Assembly: GCF_964340395.1 (NCBI RefSeq)
Contig: NC_135558.1
Location: forward strand, 12,985,001 to 13,049,000
Length of the DNA stretch: 64,000 bases
Reading direction: 5' to 3'
Source: Glandiceps talaboti
Lineage: Eukaryota; Hemichordata; Enteropneusta; Spengelidae
The notes below the pieces were generated by a model, which saw only the letters and a program-made list of their open reading frames with translations, was not told the origin of the DNA and made no database searches. The translations under genes and the position numbers were made by a program. This document shows positions 40,501 to 53,340 of the stretch, in pieces; positions within the stretch are counted from its first letter, which is position 1; each line of letters begins with the position of its first letter.

Positions 40501-41088
40501 GGAGAGCAACAACATGGAAGACCAGAAGAATTGATGAATAGTTGTACAAAGAGAGAGTCAATTACAAAAGAATTGTTGCAAACTGAAACATAATTATATA
40601 CAATAATGGCCACAATTTTACCTGTTATTTCCATGGATCTGCATCATAGCTACCATGGTGTGTATTTATTTGCTTGGAATACATAGAAGACTGTCAGTGT
40701 TTGGCTTAAAGGACAGAGTTGCCCTATTTTAAAAGTTTACATGTACTTTTTTTATATTTGGAATGCAAATTTCTATATGCTGTTTGCAAAAGACTGTACA
40801 GTAGTCTGTCTTTAGACCCATTAATTTTAAAAACACTATACAAAAATAATATTGGTATATGTATTCATGTAAATTTTAACAGGGTAGGAGTATAGCTTTA
40901 AAAAATAAATCAACCAAAAAACATGAGTGAAACTGAAATACTAAAAATCATGTCAAAATTTGACAGCCTTTTAACAAAAAAGGGTGCAAAACATGTATAT
41001 ACAAGTTCCTGTATAAAAAACAACTAACATTAATTACCCTGTTTTCAGCTTCAATATAATGTTAAGGTCTGTGTAAAATCTGGAGATT
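37522..41088 (-). repeat. Right arm of giant inverted repeat (3.57 kb)
   Basis: This is the inverse of 32,204-35,769. At its outer end it passes directly into another inverted R1 copy at 41,089, which begins with the same GTAACGGGGCTTTG found inside the arm at about 37,561. Confidence 0.9.
39688..39849. mobile_element. Mirror copy of foldback element
   Basis: The right-arm counterpart of 33,443-33,604. Confidence 0.75.
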
Positions 41089-41685
41089 GTAACGGGGCTT
41101 TGAGGCTCACAGTTGGTACATGGCTGTGCTCTTCTCCCTAGCACTAGGTTATTGTAGCAATATGATGTACACCCTAGGGCTAGGATGTACAAGGTCCCCT
41201 GTGTAGCCACGTTAGAAACACTTCAGATATCGTACATCATAATCTATTTGATAAACGAATATGACTACGATACCAAAATAGTTTAGTTGTTGAAGACCCC
41301 TTATCGCAATGCATTAAATCAGTTTGGCTTGAAGCATGATTAAAAAGCAGAAACAAAGAATTACCCTTCAAACAGAAACTACGTGAACAAGGTGACGGAA
41401 CTCGTGAACGTTATCCACTAGTTTATAGTAATAAGTGAACCATATGCAGATGTTTACAGCAGTACGTATAAGGCGTGAAAGACAGGTGAGGCCATTTAAA
41501 CCGTTCTGGATTCAATTGAGTATTTCGTCCCTAGCAGACGTATGAGTATGGGGTGTGTCTTCCTATCTATGTAATGATATATGTGTAATTGTACATTGGT
41601 ACGAGCTACACTGGTTGTTAGCAGTTAGTTTGTGTTATGTACATCATCATTATTAATCCTGCCTATCACAAAGAATATGCTAATA
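41089..41685 (-). repeat. R1 repeat, inverted copy
   Basis: It matches 37,561-38,150 and ends near CCTGCCTATCACAAAGAATATG, where the copy 2/copy 4 duplicate begins. Confidence 0.75.
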
Positions 41686-42450
41686 TACGTTCCTCAAGGT
41701 TACCTAATTATCAATATGCAAGGTGGCTGAAATAATCTTCCCTTTAAATAGTGCTATATGCTGTTCATCTGTATGTTTACTCAGTACTGTTGACAAGGCC
41801 CTTTTTCTGAGGATAAAGTACGTTGCATTAATTCAAAATGTCTTAGAGTAACGATTTTTTACATGGCTGAGTTTCCATCATGTGGACATATTATACTAAA
41901 TTTTGTTCGACGTAATATGATGATTGCTTCGACTTACCTCCATTGAGTCCGCCATTGTGGAAGTCATAAACTGTCTGCTGCGCATGCCAAAAATTTGCGA
42001 CGTAGTCTCGTCTTGTTTCATAACGCATAGTACGCGATCCCGTTATATTTGTGACGAAGGCAGTTCCTGCGCATCTTGTCACGTGAACAACTATCTGCAA
42101 TGGCGCCCGATTCAAAAGATTGTTTACCGCGGAAATCTTGTATACAGCCGTACGTTGCTAATAGATGCAGTGTGGTATGTATTGATCGACCAGAGACTTA
42201 GTTTTATGATATAGTTTCATTCTACACATTTATTTTCTTATTTGCAGAGGTAAACAAATACCATATCCTCATCCATATGCCCACTTTAACTCAGTTTCAG
42301 GCTTCTTCGATCCTCAGATGAATTATGATCTGCTAATTTCTGATCTTAAGTACATTTTGCTCGGCTATTAATATTGCATTGAGCACTGTTCTCTTCACAG
42401 AGACACTTTTATACCTTCATTATATATATTAATATACATACATTCATGTT
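41686..42450 (-). repeat. Inverted segmental duplicate of 24,301-25,073
   Basis: It carries the second copy of the promoter-like block and tiny first exon. On the minus strand the ATG GCG GAC TCA ATG GAG codons occupy 41,938-41,955, with the GTAAGT donor just beyond. Confidence 0.8.
41932..42110 (-). promoter_or_regulatory. CpG-rich promoter-like block (inverted copy)
   Basis: The same CACGTGAC, GCATGCGCAG, ATGGCGGAC and GAG|GTAAGT order as at 24,640-24,816, with only a few differences. It sits upstream of copy 4, reading away from it. Confidence 0.4.
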
Positions 42451-42932
42451 GATTAAATTAAAGGCACAATGCAAATAATGAACAAATGTTGGTGATCGTA
42501 CTGTGTAGTGGAAATGTTTCATAGTATGATGTGCTTTAGAGTTGCAATTTTACAATAAAATATTAGAAAATTGTGTTTATAACATTGATAATAATGGAAC
42601 GTGTATTTTGATTATGTCGTGTCTTCCAACCTTTCAAATATCATAGTAGGGTAGGTCGACATAGTTTATCAAACTCTCCGTTTTGCAAGATTTACCGCTA
42701 GGTGGCGTAGTTGTGATGGCTTGAGAAAGCCTGTCCGCCTGAACAGGCGAAACGTTGCTCGTAAGTAATGTTGTTTTACAGACCGGATGAACGTATTTAA
42801 TAGCATTATTTATAAAAATCAGTTCACAATCTCGCTACTTTCTTTATCATTGCCTATTAATCTGTTCCTTTGGCTTTGTCTCTCTTTTATGTTCTTGTAA
42901 TTTCATTTTCTGATGGTCATCTATATTTTCAG
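42451..42932 (+). repeat. 5' intron flank of copy 4 (type I)
   Basis: Inverse of the copy 1 and copy 2 flanks, ending in CTGATGG..TATATTTTCAG, a clean branch point and acceptor. Confidence 0.65.
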
Positions 42933-43968
42933 ATGGCAATCCATCACAAATTCTCCAAGTCATCCAGTCAACTACCAATGTCATCCAATCAACAACTTTG
43001 TCTTCGTGAAGACTCATAAGACAGGAAGTACGACACTTTCCACAATACTGGACAGATATGGATATAACAGGAATTTGTCTTTCATGTTTAACAGAAAAGA
43101 TCCTCTGCGAGTCGGTCATATCAGGAAGATTGCAATTAATCGTGACAGTCCTAAGAAACTGCTCGCGCCACCCATAAATGTTGACATTAATGACACTAGT
43201 AGATTCATATTTAATATATCCACAGTTCATTTAACATTCAATAAAACTGCTTTAGACTTGTTCTTGACACCAAATACTAAATATATTACAATTTTACGAG
43301 ATCCAGCAACACAATTTGAATCCTACTTTTGGTTTTTTGATTTGAACAAACATGTGTGTCATCTCAAAAATAAACTTAATTCTACGCTTAATGATGATTG
43401 CTTTCTTAAATTTGCCCGTAATCCAGGTCGATATAAAAGTGTTATGTCAGGTACCAACACACAGTTCCGAGACCTTGGTTTACCAAGAAGTAAGCATACG
43501 ACCGAGACATTCATTAATGAGACAATTCAAAAACTGCAGATTGAACTAGATTTCGTGTTAATAACTGAGTATTTCGATGAATCACTTTTGTTGATGAGAA
43601 AATTGTTTTGCTGGAATATGACAGATATTATTTACTTAGCACAAAATGTACGAAAGAAACAACCCAGTAAATACTCCGCTTATGTAAATGACAAGATTCG
43701 ACAATTGAATCGAGCTGATTTTCTTCTTTACCTGAACTTTAATAAGACTCTCTGGAAACGAGTGGCAGAATATGGCCCAACATTTCAATCTGACCTTTCT
43801 GAATTTCGATCAGAACTGAGGAACTTCACTGATAACTGTATAACAAATACAAATACAACAGATCGGAGGGGTCGTAAACTGAATATTCCACGGTCGTCAC
43901 CGTCTAAGGAATGCAGACAATCAATTTTAGTGACGAAAGCGTGGATGAAATTGATAACCGAGAGGTAG
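42933..43968 (+). CDS. Galactose-3-O-sulfotransferase-like, 3' exon (copy 4)
   Basis: The only copy on the plus strand. The frame is open for about 345 codons, with the PAPS motifs KTHKTGSTTL and ILRDPATQFES and the EYFDESLLLMRKLFCW block. It ends two codons early, because the CAG of the ...RQH terminus is TAG here; this is unlikely to matter. An ATG at 42,913, upstream of the acceptor, could give a short leader (MVIYIF) but not a normal anchor. From about codon 137 onward it is almost identical to copy 5, whereas its 5' part and intron flank resemble copy 2, so it is a recombinant. Predicted role as for copy 3: PAPS-dependent galactose sulfation in the Golgi. Confidence 0.87.
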
Positions 43969-45044
43969 CATTGAAGACATAAGTGTGACCAATTTATCAG
44001 AAAAGTGCAAATGAACAAGTGCCATGAAACTATAAACATTAAAGTATGGTTTAACGCCAAAGTCACCTTCAACAAACAACGTCGGTTGTGTACGTACTTT
44101 TGCCAGGGTGATCCTATTACTTTCCCTGCCCTTGATTTTCTGCAGAATAGCGTCCCCTATGGCAAGAAATGCAAGTGTCTGGACTGTCGACGTCATCTAC
44201 TGTCAAGACGGCGTTTCAGCGATAAGCTTGTAAATTTTACTAGTGCAAATTTTCCCTCAGCCTCTATTTACTAGTATACACTACCAGTCGAAGTTCTCTT
44301 ACACAGTGTTGTAGAAAGTTAACAACACTACATCTTCTTTATCCTCCATTATCGGCTTGCAGAAGGCACTGTTCACTGTTTGCCAACTCGAAGGGGTCAC
44401 GTGAGAAACACTTTACAGTGCACATTGCCTGTTCTTACGCCAGGCCAGAAAGGCAGTTCAGTTACCTGACCATACAATTAATATCACGTGCCAACTTTAG
44501 GGTGCTTACAAATACAGGCTTAGTAATTAATTTCAGTATTTCATTAGGCGATACCCAGCAGTACTTTCAGCGCTTTGATTTTATTAAAAATAGGGTCAAT
44601 CCTATCTGAAATTTGACGGTTGCTTTGTGACACGAAACACATAATTCAACAAGTTGTCACACTGTATACAACGATTATATATAAATTTGGAACTCGAAAT
44701 GTTGTTTTTTTGTCACACACCAAAAAATGTTACTATTTCGGCAATGTCGACTCATTGTATAAAATAAAATATAATTATATTAAATACACTTCTAAAACTG
44801 GGCTACCAGACTGATAGTTTTAACACTGGCTCTTAATAAAAACAATAATAATCTTTCATGTATACTGGCTAGCTCTTTTAAGTATATAAACACTTATTTC
44901 CCAAGATGTCCACTGAGGGCAAGCACTCTTATCGGTTTACTGACCAGAAACTATTAACATATTGCGATCAGCTGAGTGTAAAAATAATGTGATTGTTATG
45001 TTATGGAATAGATTACTGAGAGCATATTGTCTTAGTGTATACGA
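43969..45044 (+). repeat. Left arm of second inverted repeat (3' flank of copy 4)
   Basis: The arm runs from inside the copy 4 exon (about 43,341) to 45,044 and is repeated inverted at 47,302-48,943. A segment of about 65 bp (near 44,045-44,110) is absent from the right arm. Small open frames such as 44,418-44,609 occur in both arms but lie in repeat DNA. Confidence 0.88.
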
Positions 45045-47301
45045 GTTATTTCACTGACGATCTCATTTTAAGTTAATTATCACCGATGACATCATCGTTT
45101 ACTGTCCATCCAATCACATGGAAGGTATTATGACACCATTGTTTAATGATATAAATGTACATACTTTCTTAAAGTATATAAAGTATATATTTAATCATCT
45201 GTACTGGATATCTGTACTGGAGTAGATATCCTATAACGACTGTTTCTGTTCGCACTCAATTAATCTGCGATATTGTGGATTTGAATTCATATTGGTCATG
45301 TGAAGAATCGAAAGTCAACATCGTTTATGTCCAAGCTTTGAGTAGTTATTTTAACGTACATGCGCGATGGGATTTCCATTATTAAATCTAATTTCTTTTT
45401 AATGGTATTTTCCATTATTACATAATTTATATATTACTCGTTTGTGTTTCAAACGTTTGTGTTTGACGATTATAGGAATACTTGACCCCGATTACTTACA
45501 CACTTTTCTGAATTAAAAATTAGTGTCTTGCTTCTGAGTATGCTTACTAAAAAAATTGTTATAGGCTATTTTCTAGATAAATGCGTTTATTATAATTCAG
45601 TTTCTTAGCAAATTGTTTTCTTTCAGGTGGCTTTATATATTTTCTTGTACAATTACCAAATATTACATGCATCATCAACCTTTTCCTTTAATTTTCTAAA
45701 GGGAACTATGTACTATATATACTCAATGACAAAATATGGCACCACCTGTCTTCGTCATTCACATATTAGATTGTTCACTCTGATTTTGAGAGCTGTTTAT
45801 TTGAGAACAATTTTACTGTAACTTTTTCTTTGTTGTCAGTTATTTTATTGTCAGTTTATTCACTGATAGTTTCAAGTTTTAATAAAACACTTTACATGGT
45901 GTCAGGATATCGGTTAACGAATTCAGAGTTTTCGAAAGTTTCATTATGTTACTATATACTTTTCTATATGATCTCTTTTATTTATGTTATCACCTTCTAT
46001 CTCCGATCCCCATATTTTCATGTTTCTGTTCTCTTATTACTCAGCTTAGTCGCATGCAAATCTGATTAAAATCCGATGTAGATGTCGGCTAATCGTTCAT
46101 TGCTATTTTTCGTTATTTTGCCTGAATTGACATTCTTGGTACATGTTTACATTTTTTATCCTGAACGCCTCCTCAAGAAGGTCAATTCAGGCAAAATAAC
46201 GAGGGTAAAATGGCAATGAGCGATTAGCCGATATCTATATCAGATTTTAATCAGATTGAGTCGCATGCTAGCAGAAAAACATTGGTTCCATCGTCCACAT
46301 TATGGCATAGCCTTCCATATTCTTTATTGGTAATTTCCTAATTAGTTGCCGAGGGCAACTTCTCAGACAATATTTCTATATTTACTATTATGACATCATG
46401 TTTTGATAATAGAAATGTTGACAATTTTCATAAAGTAAAAGTTTGGACAATAAAGGCCAGTAGAAGTAGAAAAACCATCTCATTCAGAGAGGTAACGAGC
46501 GAACCTCAAATCTTTTGTCCGAGTGCTCGTGTGATCCTGTACAAGATCGCAAGTTTGTGTGTAGTGTATAGTTAGCATTAGACATAAAGAAGAGAATAGC
46601 GGCAAAGGTGTGAATCTAGACCGGTGACATATCTGAGAATTGAGGCTTGCATACTTAAGATATTTACAAATCATTAATTATTAAATGAACCATTAGGGTT
46701 ATAAGCTGCATCAACAGACTTTGAACCCCCCCCCCCCCACACACACACCCTTTGAAGGACACTTGCATATATTTACCATCAATGCATGTAAAAAATTATC
46801 TGAAATTTAAAGCTTGCATTCAAACGATATTGCCTAATTATCAAAATTATAATTTATGCAAATTACACATCCCAATTAAAAACTGTTTTAAAAAGTACAT
46901 CAAACGCATATGCTTTGTTATGGTTGATGTACACAGTGAACTTTGCATACACCTGTAACATTCAGGTACATGACTGTGGGAAATACCACTGTTACATCAG
47001 TGTTGACATAACTCGTGCATGGCTATAGGAAATACATAGGTTACAACTATATACTAACTTAGCTGGTACATGGCTGTGGGGAAAAGTTTGACTCGGTATG
47101 CTACACCTAGTGTGTTGGCCCTTTGCTGTTACAAGGATATTGTACACATACCTGGTACAGCCAGTGGACTGATACAGCTATATATATGATATATGCACAA
47201 CTCTGTCCTAGGTATGTGAATGTTCCAGCTGTGTGAGCTACGCTAGTCGGGTATGAACAAGAGCTGTAGGGTATTATTCCATCTTGTTCATATACACTTG
47301 T
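45045..47301. repeat. Spacer of the second inverted repeat
   Basis: The spacer holds a CCAAT-CRE module (about 45,070-45,140, inverted, CRE as TGACATCA), a block at 45,570-46,045 related inverted to 61,980-62,450, and a foldback at 46,052-46,268. It also holds an inverted copy of the 85-330 repeat (46,690-46,935) and the distal part of R1 (46,940-47,285). No gene is supported. Confidence 0.65.
46052..46268. mobile_element. Foldback element at the palindrome centre
   Basis: Arms of about 80-87 bp (GCATGC.., TCTGATTAAAAT, TCGGCTAATCG, CGTTATTTTGCCTGAATTGAC) face each other around a loop of about 48 bp. Its midpoint (about 46,160) lies at the symmetry centre of the copy 4/copy 5 inverted repeat. 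Confidence 0.8.
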
Positions 47302-48309
47302 TCGTATACACTAAGACAATATGCTCTCAGTAATCTATTCCATAACATAACAATCACATTATTTTTACACTCAGCTGATCGCAATATGTTAATAGTTTCT
47401 GGTCAGTAAACCGATAAGAGTGCTTGCCCTCAGTGGACATCTTGGGAAATAAGTGTTTATATACTTAAAAGAGCTAGCCAGTATAAATGAAAGATTATTA
47501 TTGTTTTTATTAAGAGCCAGTGTTAAAACTATCAGTCTGGTAGCCCAGTTTTAGAAGTGTATTTAATATAATTATATTTTATTTTATACAATGAGTCGAC
47601 ATTGCCGAAATAGTAACATTTTTTGGTGTGTGACAAAAAAACAACATTTCGAGTTCCAAATTTATATATAATCGCTGTATACAGTGTGACAACTTGTTGA
47701 ATTATGTGTTTCGTGTCACAAAGCAACCGTCAAATTTCAGATAGGATTGACCCTATTTTTAATAAAATCAAAGCGCTGAAAGTACTGCTGGGTATCGCCT
47801 AATGAAATACTGAAATTAATTACTAAGCCTGTATTTGTAAGCACCCTAAAGTTGGCACGTGATATTAATTGTATGGTCAGGTAACTGAACTGCTTTTCTG
47901 GCCTGGCGTAAGAACAGGCAATGTGCACTGTAAAGTGTTTCTCACGTGACCCCTTCGAGTTGGCAAACAGTGAACAGTGCCTTCTGCAAGCCGATAATGG
48001 AGGATAAAGAAGATGTAGTGTTGTTTACTTTCTACAACACTGTGTAAGAGAACTTCGACTGGTAGTGTATACTAGTAAATAGAGGCTGAGGGAAAATGTG
48101 CACTAGTAAAATTTACAAGCTTATCGCTGAAACGCCGTCTTGACAGTAGATGACGTCGACAGTCCAGACACTTGCATTTCTTGCCATAGGGGACGCTATT
48201 CTGCAGAAAATCAAGGGCAGGGAAAGTAATAGGATCACCCTTTAATGTTTATAGTTTCATGGCACTTGTTCATTTGAATTTTTCTGATGAATATGTCACA
48301 CTTATGTCT
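47302..48309 (-). repeat. Right arm of second inverted repeat (3' flank of copy 5)
   Basis: Inverse of 43,969-45,044, near-identical apart from the segment of about 65 bp missing near 48,240 and scattered changes. Confidence 0.88.
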
Positions 48310-49351
48310 TCAATGCTGCCGTTCAGTTATCAATTTCATCCACGCTCTCGTCACTAAAATTGATTGTCTGCATTCCTTAGACGGTGACGACCGTGGAATA
48401 TTCAGTTTACGACCCCTCCGATCTGTTGTATTTGTATTTGTTATACAGTTATCAGTGAAGTTCCTCAGTTCTGATCGAAATTCAGAAAGGTCAGATTGAA
48501 ATGTTGGGCCATATTCTGCCACTCGTTTCCAGAGAGTCTTATTAAAGTTCAGGTAAAGAAGAAAATCAGCTCGATTCAATTGTCGAATCTTGTCATTTAC
48601 ATCAGCGGAGTATTTACTGGGTTGTTTCTTTCGTACATTTTGTGCTAAGTAAATAATATCTGTCATATTCCAGCAAAACAATTTTCTCATCAACAAAAGT
48701 GATTCATCGAAATACTCAGTTATTAACACGAAATCTAGTTCAATCTGCAGTTTTTGAATTGTCTCATTAATGAATGTCTCGGTCGTATGCTTACTTCTTG
48801 GTAAACCAAGGTCTCGGAACTGTGTGTTGGTACCTGACATAACACTTTTATATCGACCTGGATTACGGGCAAATTTAAGAAAGCAATCATCATTAAGCGT
48901 AGAATTAAGTTTATTTTTGAGATGACACACATGTTTGTTCAAACCAAACTTCCAAAAGTAGGATTCAAATTGTGTTGCTGGATCTCGTAAAATTGTAATA
49001 TATTTAGTATTTGGTGTCATGAACAAGTCTAAAGCAGTTTTCTTGAATGTTAAATGAACTGTGGATATATTAAAAATGAATCTACGAGTGTCATTAATGT
49101 CAACATTTATTGGTGGCGCGAACAGTTTCTTAGGACTGTCACGATTAATCGCAATCTTCCTGATATGACCGACTCGCAGAGGATCTTTTCTGTTAAACAT
49201 GAAAGACAAATTCCTGTTATATCCATATCTGTCCAGTATTGTGGAAAGGGTCGTACTTCCTGTCTTATGAGTCTTCACGAAGACAAAGTTGTTGATTGGA
49301 TGACATTGGTAGTTGACTGGATGATGTGGAGATTTTGTGATCGGTTGCCAC
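48310..49351 (-). CDS. Galactose-3-O-sulfotransferase-like, 3' exon (copy 5)
   Basis: The exon is intact, about 346 codons from a TATGTTTCAG acceptor to TGA. Motifs: KTHKTGSTTL at about residues 27-36 of the exon, ILRDPATQFES at about 121-131, then EYFDESLLLMRKLFCW, and a C terminus ending in TERQH. It has the same predicted PAPS-dependent galactose 3-O-sulfotransferase role. The 5' part and the intron flank are like copy 3; the 3' two-thirds and the 3' flank are like copy 4. An N to K change removes one N-x-T site present in other copies (TFKKT for TFNKT). Confidence 0.88.
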
Positions 49352-49798
49352 CTGAAACATATCATCGATCATAATCAGAGAATGAAATTGCATAAAAAAC
49401 AGACAGCGCCAAATGTACAGATTAATAGGCAGAGAAAAAGATAAAAGAAAGGTGAATTACTTTTATAGGGATAAAGAATACCATGAAATACGTTCATCCC
49501 GTCTGTAAAACGATGTAATCAGGATAGTTCTTGTATTACGATCAAAGGTTAACAAATCCAATTTATTAAACAAACGATCTGAATTAATATCAAAGTGCCG
49601 ACATCAAAATAGATATGTACTGACCAAATTCCACTGTGGCGCCCATATCACGTGAAATGGAACCTTAGAATTTTTGAACCTTAATAGTAGAACATCACTG
49701 ACTGTACCGTTAGTCGTCCGATGATTGCGAAAGCATGAAACACTGTGTAACGGCTCCTAGTGTATCTTACTTGATACTGTACTATTATTAGTGTTATT
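49352..49798. repeat. 5' flank of copy 5 (type III) and unassigned DNA
   Basis: Positions 49,352-49,555 match the copy 3 flank. The rest is unassigned. Confidence 0.6.
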
Positions 49799-50510
<712 letters not shown>

Positions 50511-50539
<29 letters not shown>

Positions 50540-51235
50540 TATTCTGTCAACGTCGTAGACCAGAAGTGCTTCATCGTAAACAACACCATTGGGATTGTGT
50601 TGCTATAGCAGCAATGTGTGCTCTGGCTTGCAAGAATGTATTTTGTCAAAGGAAAAGTCCAGTCAGACTTGTTTAGTACAACTGTATTGATTACTGCTAT
50701 CAATATGGTTTTCGATGTTAAAATAGCACCTCCTTAACTTAAGAAATCTGGTATAGAACCCCGACTACACTTGACATGTTTTCTGCCATTTGGGCATTTC
50801 CTGGGAGGGTTTATTGGAAAAAGCCCTGGTGATGACCGTACATTTCCGGTACCACTATCTGTGTGACTGTCTCGACAACCTCTGAATATACAATGACTAT
50901 GTCAGAACTGTTTGAGCTAAACTATGTTCATAGCACTTGCAATAAAATATGTATGATATGACAATCAATATCGTGATAAAAACCCAACCGTTTAGCAAAT
51001 CGTTACTCTAAGATTTCTAAGAGGTTTCCGAGTTTCATTTTGTTGACAAAGTCACAGTTGTATAACAGCCCATTTTGTTTTGAACAAATATCAAACAGTC
51101 CTCGAAACGAAACTTCAGATTGGCCTGACAAAATATATTTTAGTTAAGATTCGGTAAAATGTTCCCCGTTTTTAGACATACTTTGTGTATAATTATAAAC
51201 GATTGACACATCCTGTCATGAACAGTGCTTCTGAT
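50511..51235. repeat. Dispersed repeat block
   Basis: Matches 28,727-29,277 and 54,680-55,035, then 25,120-25,290. No gene seen. Confidence 0.65.
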
Positions 51236-52710
51236 GAAGGAGATGGGGAATGGGTTTTGAGGCCTTAGTAAAAGAATTAGTTTTTTATCTACTGATCTCA
51301 CCCCTAATGTGTTGATTTATCATACATGTACAAAGTATTAAACTGTTACTTTGCATAGCTATAGTACGAACTACATGTCTTATCAAAGATTACTTTTCAG
51401 TCTTTCACTTTTTCTCTGATACCTGTGACCATCACCAAGTTTAATACATGTTACCAGGCTACATGTGAAACCCCTTTTCTCTTGCTATTGTTTTACACCA
51501 TAAACTACCAAGAAAGAAATATATTCCAATGTGAACACAATATTAATCGGATTCTCAGAGAATATATATTATGTGAATGACTGATAAACAAAGTTATAAA
51601 GACAGATTTATTTGTTGATGATCTAGTAGCCAGGACTTCTATAGTACTGACAGACGGTGCAAAGTTATGAGGAAAATTAGATTTTACATCTCCCCTGGAG
51701 TATCTACTACCCACATTGAGTGACTGTATACTGCGAGTACAGTTTTGTCAGCATATCATGATATTACATTTCCTTGCTGTATTAGAATGCATTTGTTTTC
51801 AAGGCTATCACGTTGCCAGCAATATACTGGACAACATAGCTAATAGTGAGTGAATTGAATTAGTAATCTAGTTTAGAAACTGCTGTAGTACAGAAAACAT
51901 TTTTATGACATTTTTTAATTTCTATTTTGAAACCAACGACATTTATCACATTTCATTATTCAAAAGCTTTCAAAAATATTTTGGTGAAAATTAGCAGTGT
52001 AGTCAATGAATGGGGGGTGGGGGTGGGGGTGGGTGGAGTTTTGAGTCAGTGCCAATTATGAACAGGACAAACAAGTGCCTTGAGGAGTGCAAACGAGTAC
52101 ATGTATGGAAAGCCGCAGTTGTGTTAAGTCTAAAGAGAACAATACATTGACTATATGATGTTAACACATCTTTATATGATGTAAACAATCCATTATATGA
52201 TGCAAGTACATCATTATGTGTGACAGTTATTGACATGGGTTTACAAGTATATTATGTCCATTTATAATATTGTACTTGATAATTAGCTTAATTAATCAAT
52301 ATTAATAGTTCACTCAATCTAAGAGATATCCTAGAACTCTTGGTTACTAAAACATGAATATTTTGTATGTCCGTGAACAGACAATCATACTTCTCATAGG
52401 GTTCCTATCTAAAGAGCTTTATACATGTGAAACAATGGATTTCGGTTAGCAATTTACCAGATACACTTAAAACTACTGAAAATGTAACATGTAAAATTAA
52501 CTATGCAGTGTGTGGTATTATGCTTTGACAATAGAGTGTCTTTTGCAAGAACAAAAAGAGCGTTTCTTGTCAACAGATGGGGGGGGGGGTCATTGCGGGT
52601 TTTTTTTGTCAGAGGGGGGGGGGTGGATTGTTTTGTGGATGAATTTCAGGGGGGTCACTATTTTTAAGTACAACATGAACAAAAAGTCACCAGCCCACCC
52701 CCTGCCGTAA
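51236..52710. other. Unassigned DNA, apparently inserted in a repeat
   Basis: This stretch separates two parts (51,235 and 52,711) of a repeat that is continuous at 25,080-25,460 and 55,260-55,600. It contains G-runs near 52,013-52,037 and 52,579-52,630. No gene or terminal repeats recognised. Confidence 0.4.
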
Positions 52711-53340
52711 AAACTGATTGCTCCTTAAAATGTTTTAGACATAATTTGTATATCATTATGAACTATTGACTCATCAACAGTCCTTCTGAATCATCGAATT
52801 TGAGACCAATTTGCTTGGAACCTCTTGGGTTTAGTTTTTAAAAACCAAACATACATACATACATACATACATACATACATACATACATACATACATACAT
52901 ACATACATGCACACTCACATACATACATACATACATACATACATACATACATACATAATACATACATACATGCATGCATGCATACATACATACATACATT
53001 GAAATTCGTTCATTCATTCATTCATTCATTCATTCATTCATTCATTCATTGATTGATTTAAACACAACACACATAAACACACACTCAGGCAGATATTTGA
53101 CCATGACTTTATACAGCACTACTGAACAGTGGGTTAGCTACTCTAAAATGATTTTGACCAGTATTCAACACATCCCCAGATGTCAAATGGTTCAACCATT
53201 AACAAATTTATCAGGGTTACCTTAGCGTTATCATGCCTCTTTTGAATTCATAGGTCAAAACCATAGATTTTTGTTCCTACACACATCATTGTTGGAATGC
53301 AAAATTTTGAGTTATAGCTATTATGCATGATGTGCACTTA
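52711..53340. repeat. Dispersed repeat with (CATA)n and (ATTC)n tracts
   Basis: The CATA array is at about 52,850-52,998 and the ATTC array at 53,008-53,050. The part after the arrays (53,095-53,340) matches 55,725-55,960. Confidence 0.8.

Noticed and set aside
32204-41088. Giant palindrome as a pure assembly or fold-back read artefact
   Set aside because: The arms differ by scattered substitutions and small indels, which a fold-back of one molecule would not produce, although long reads should still confirm it.
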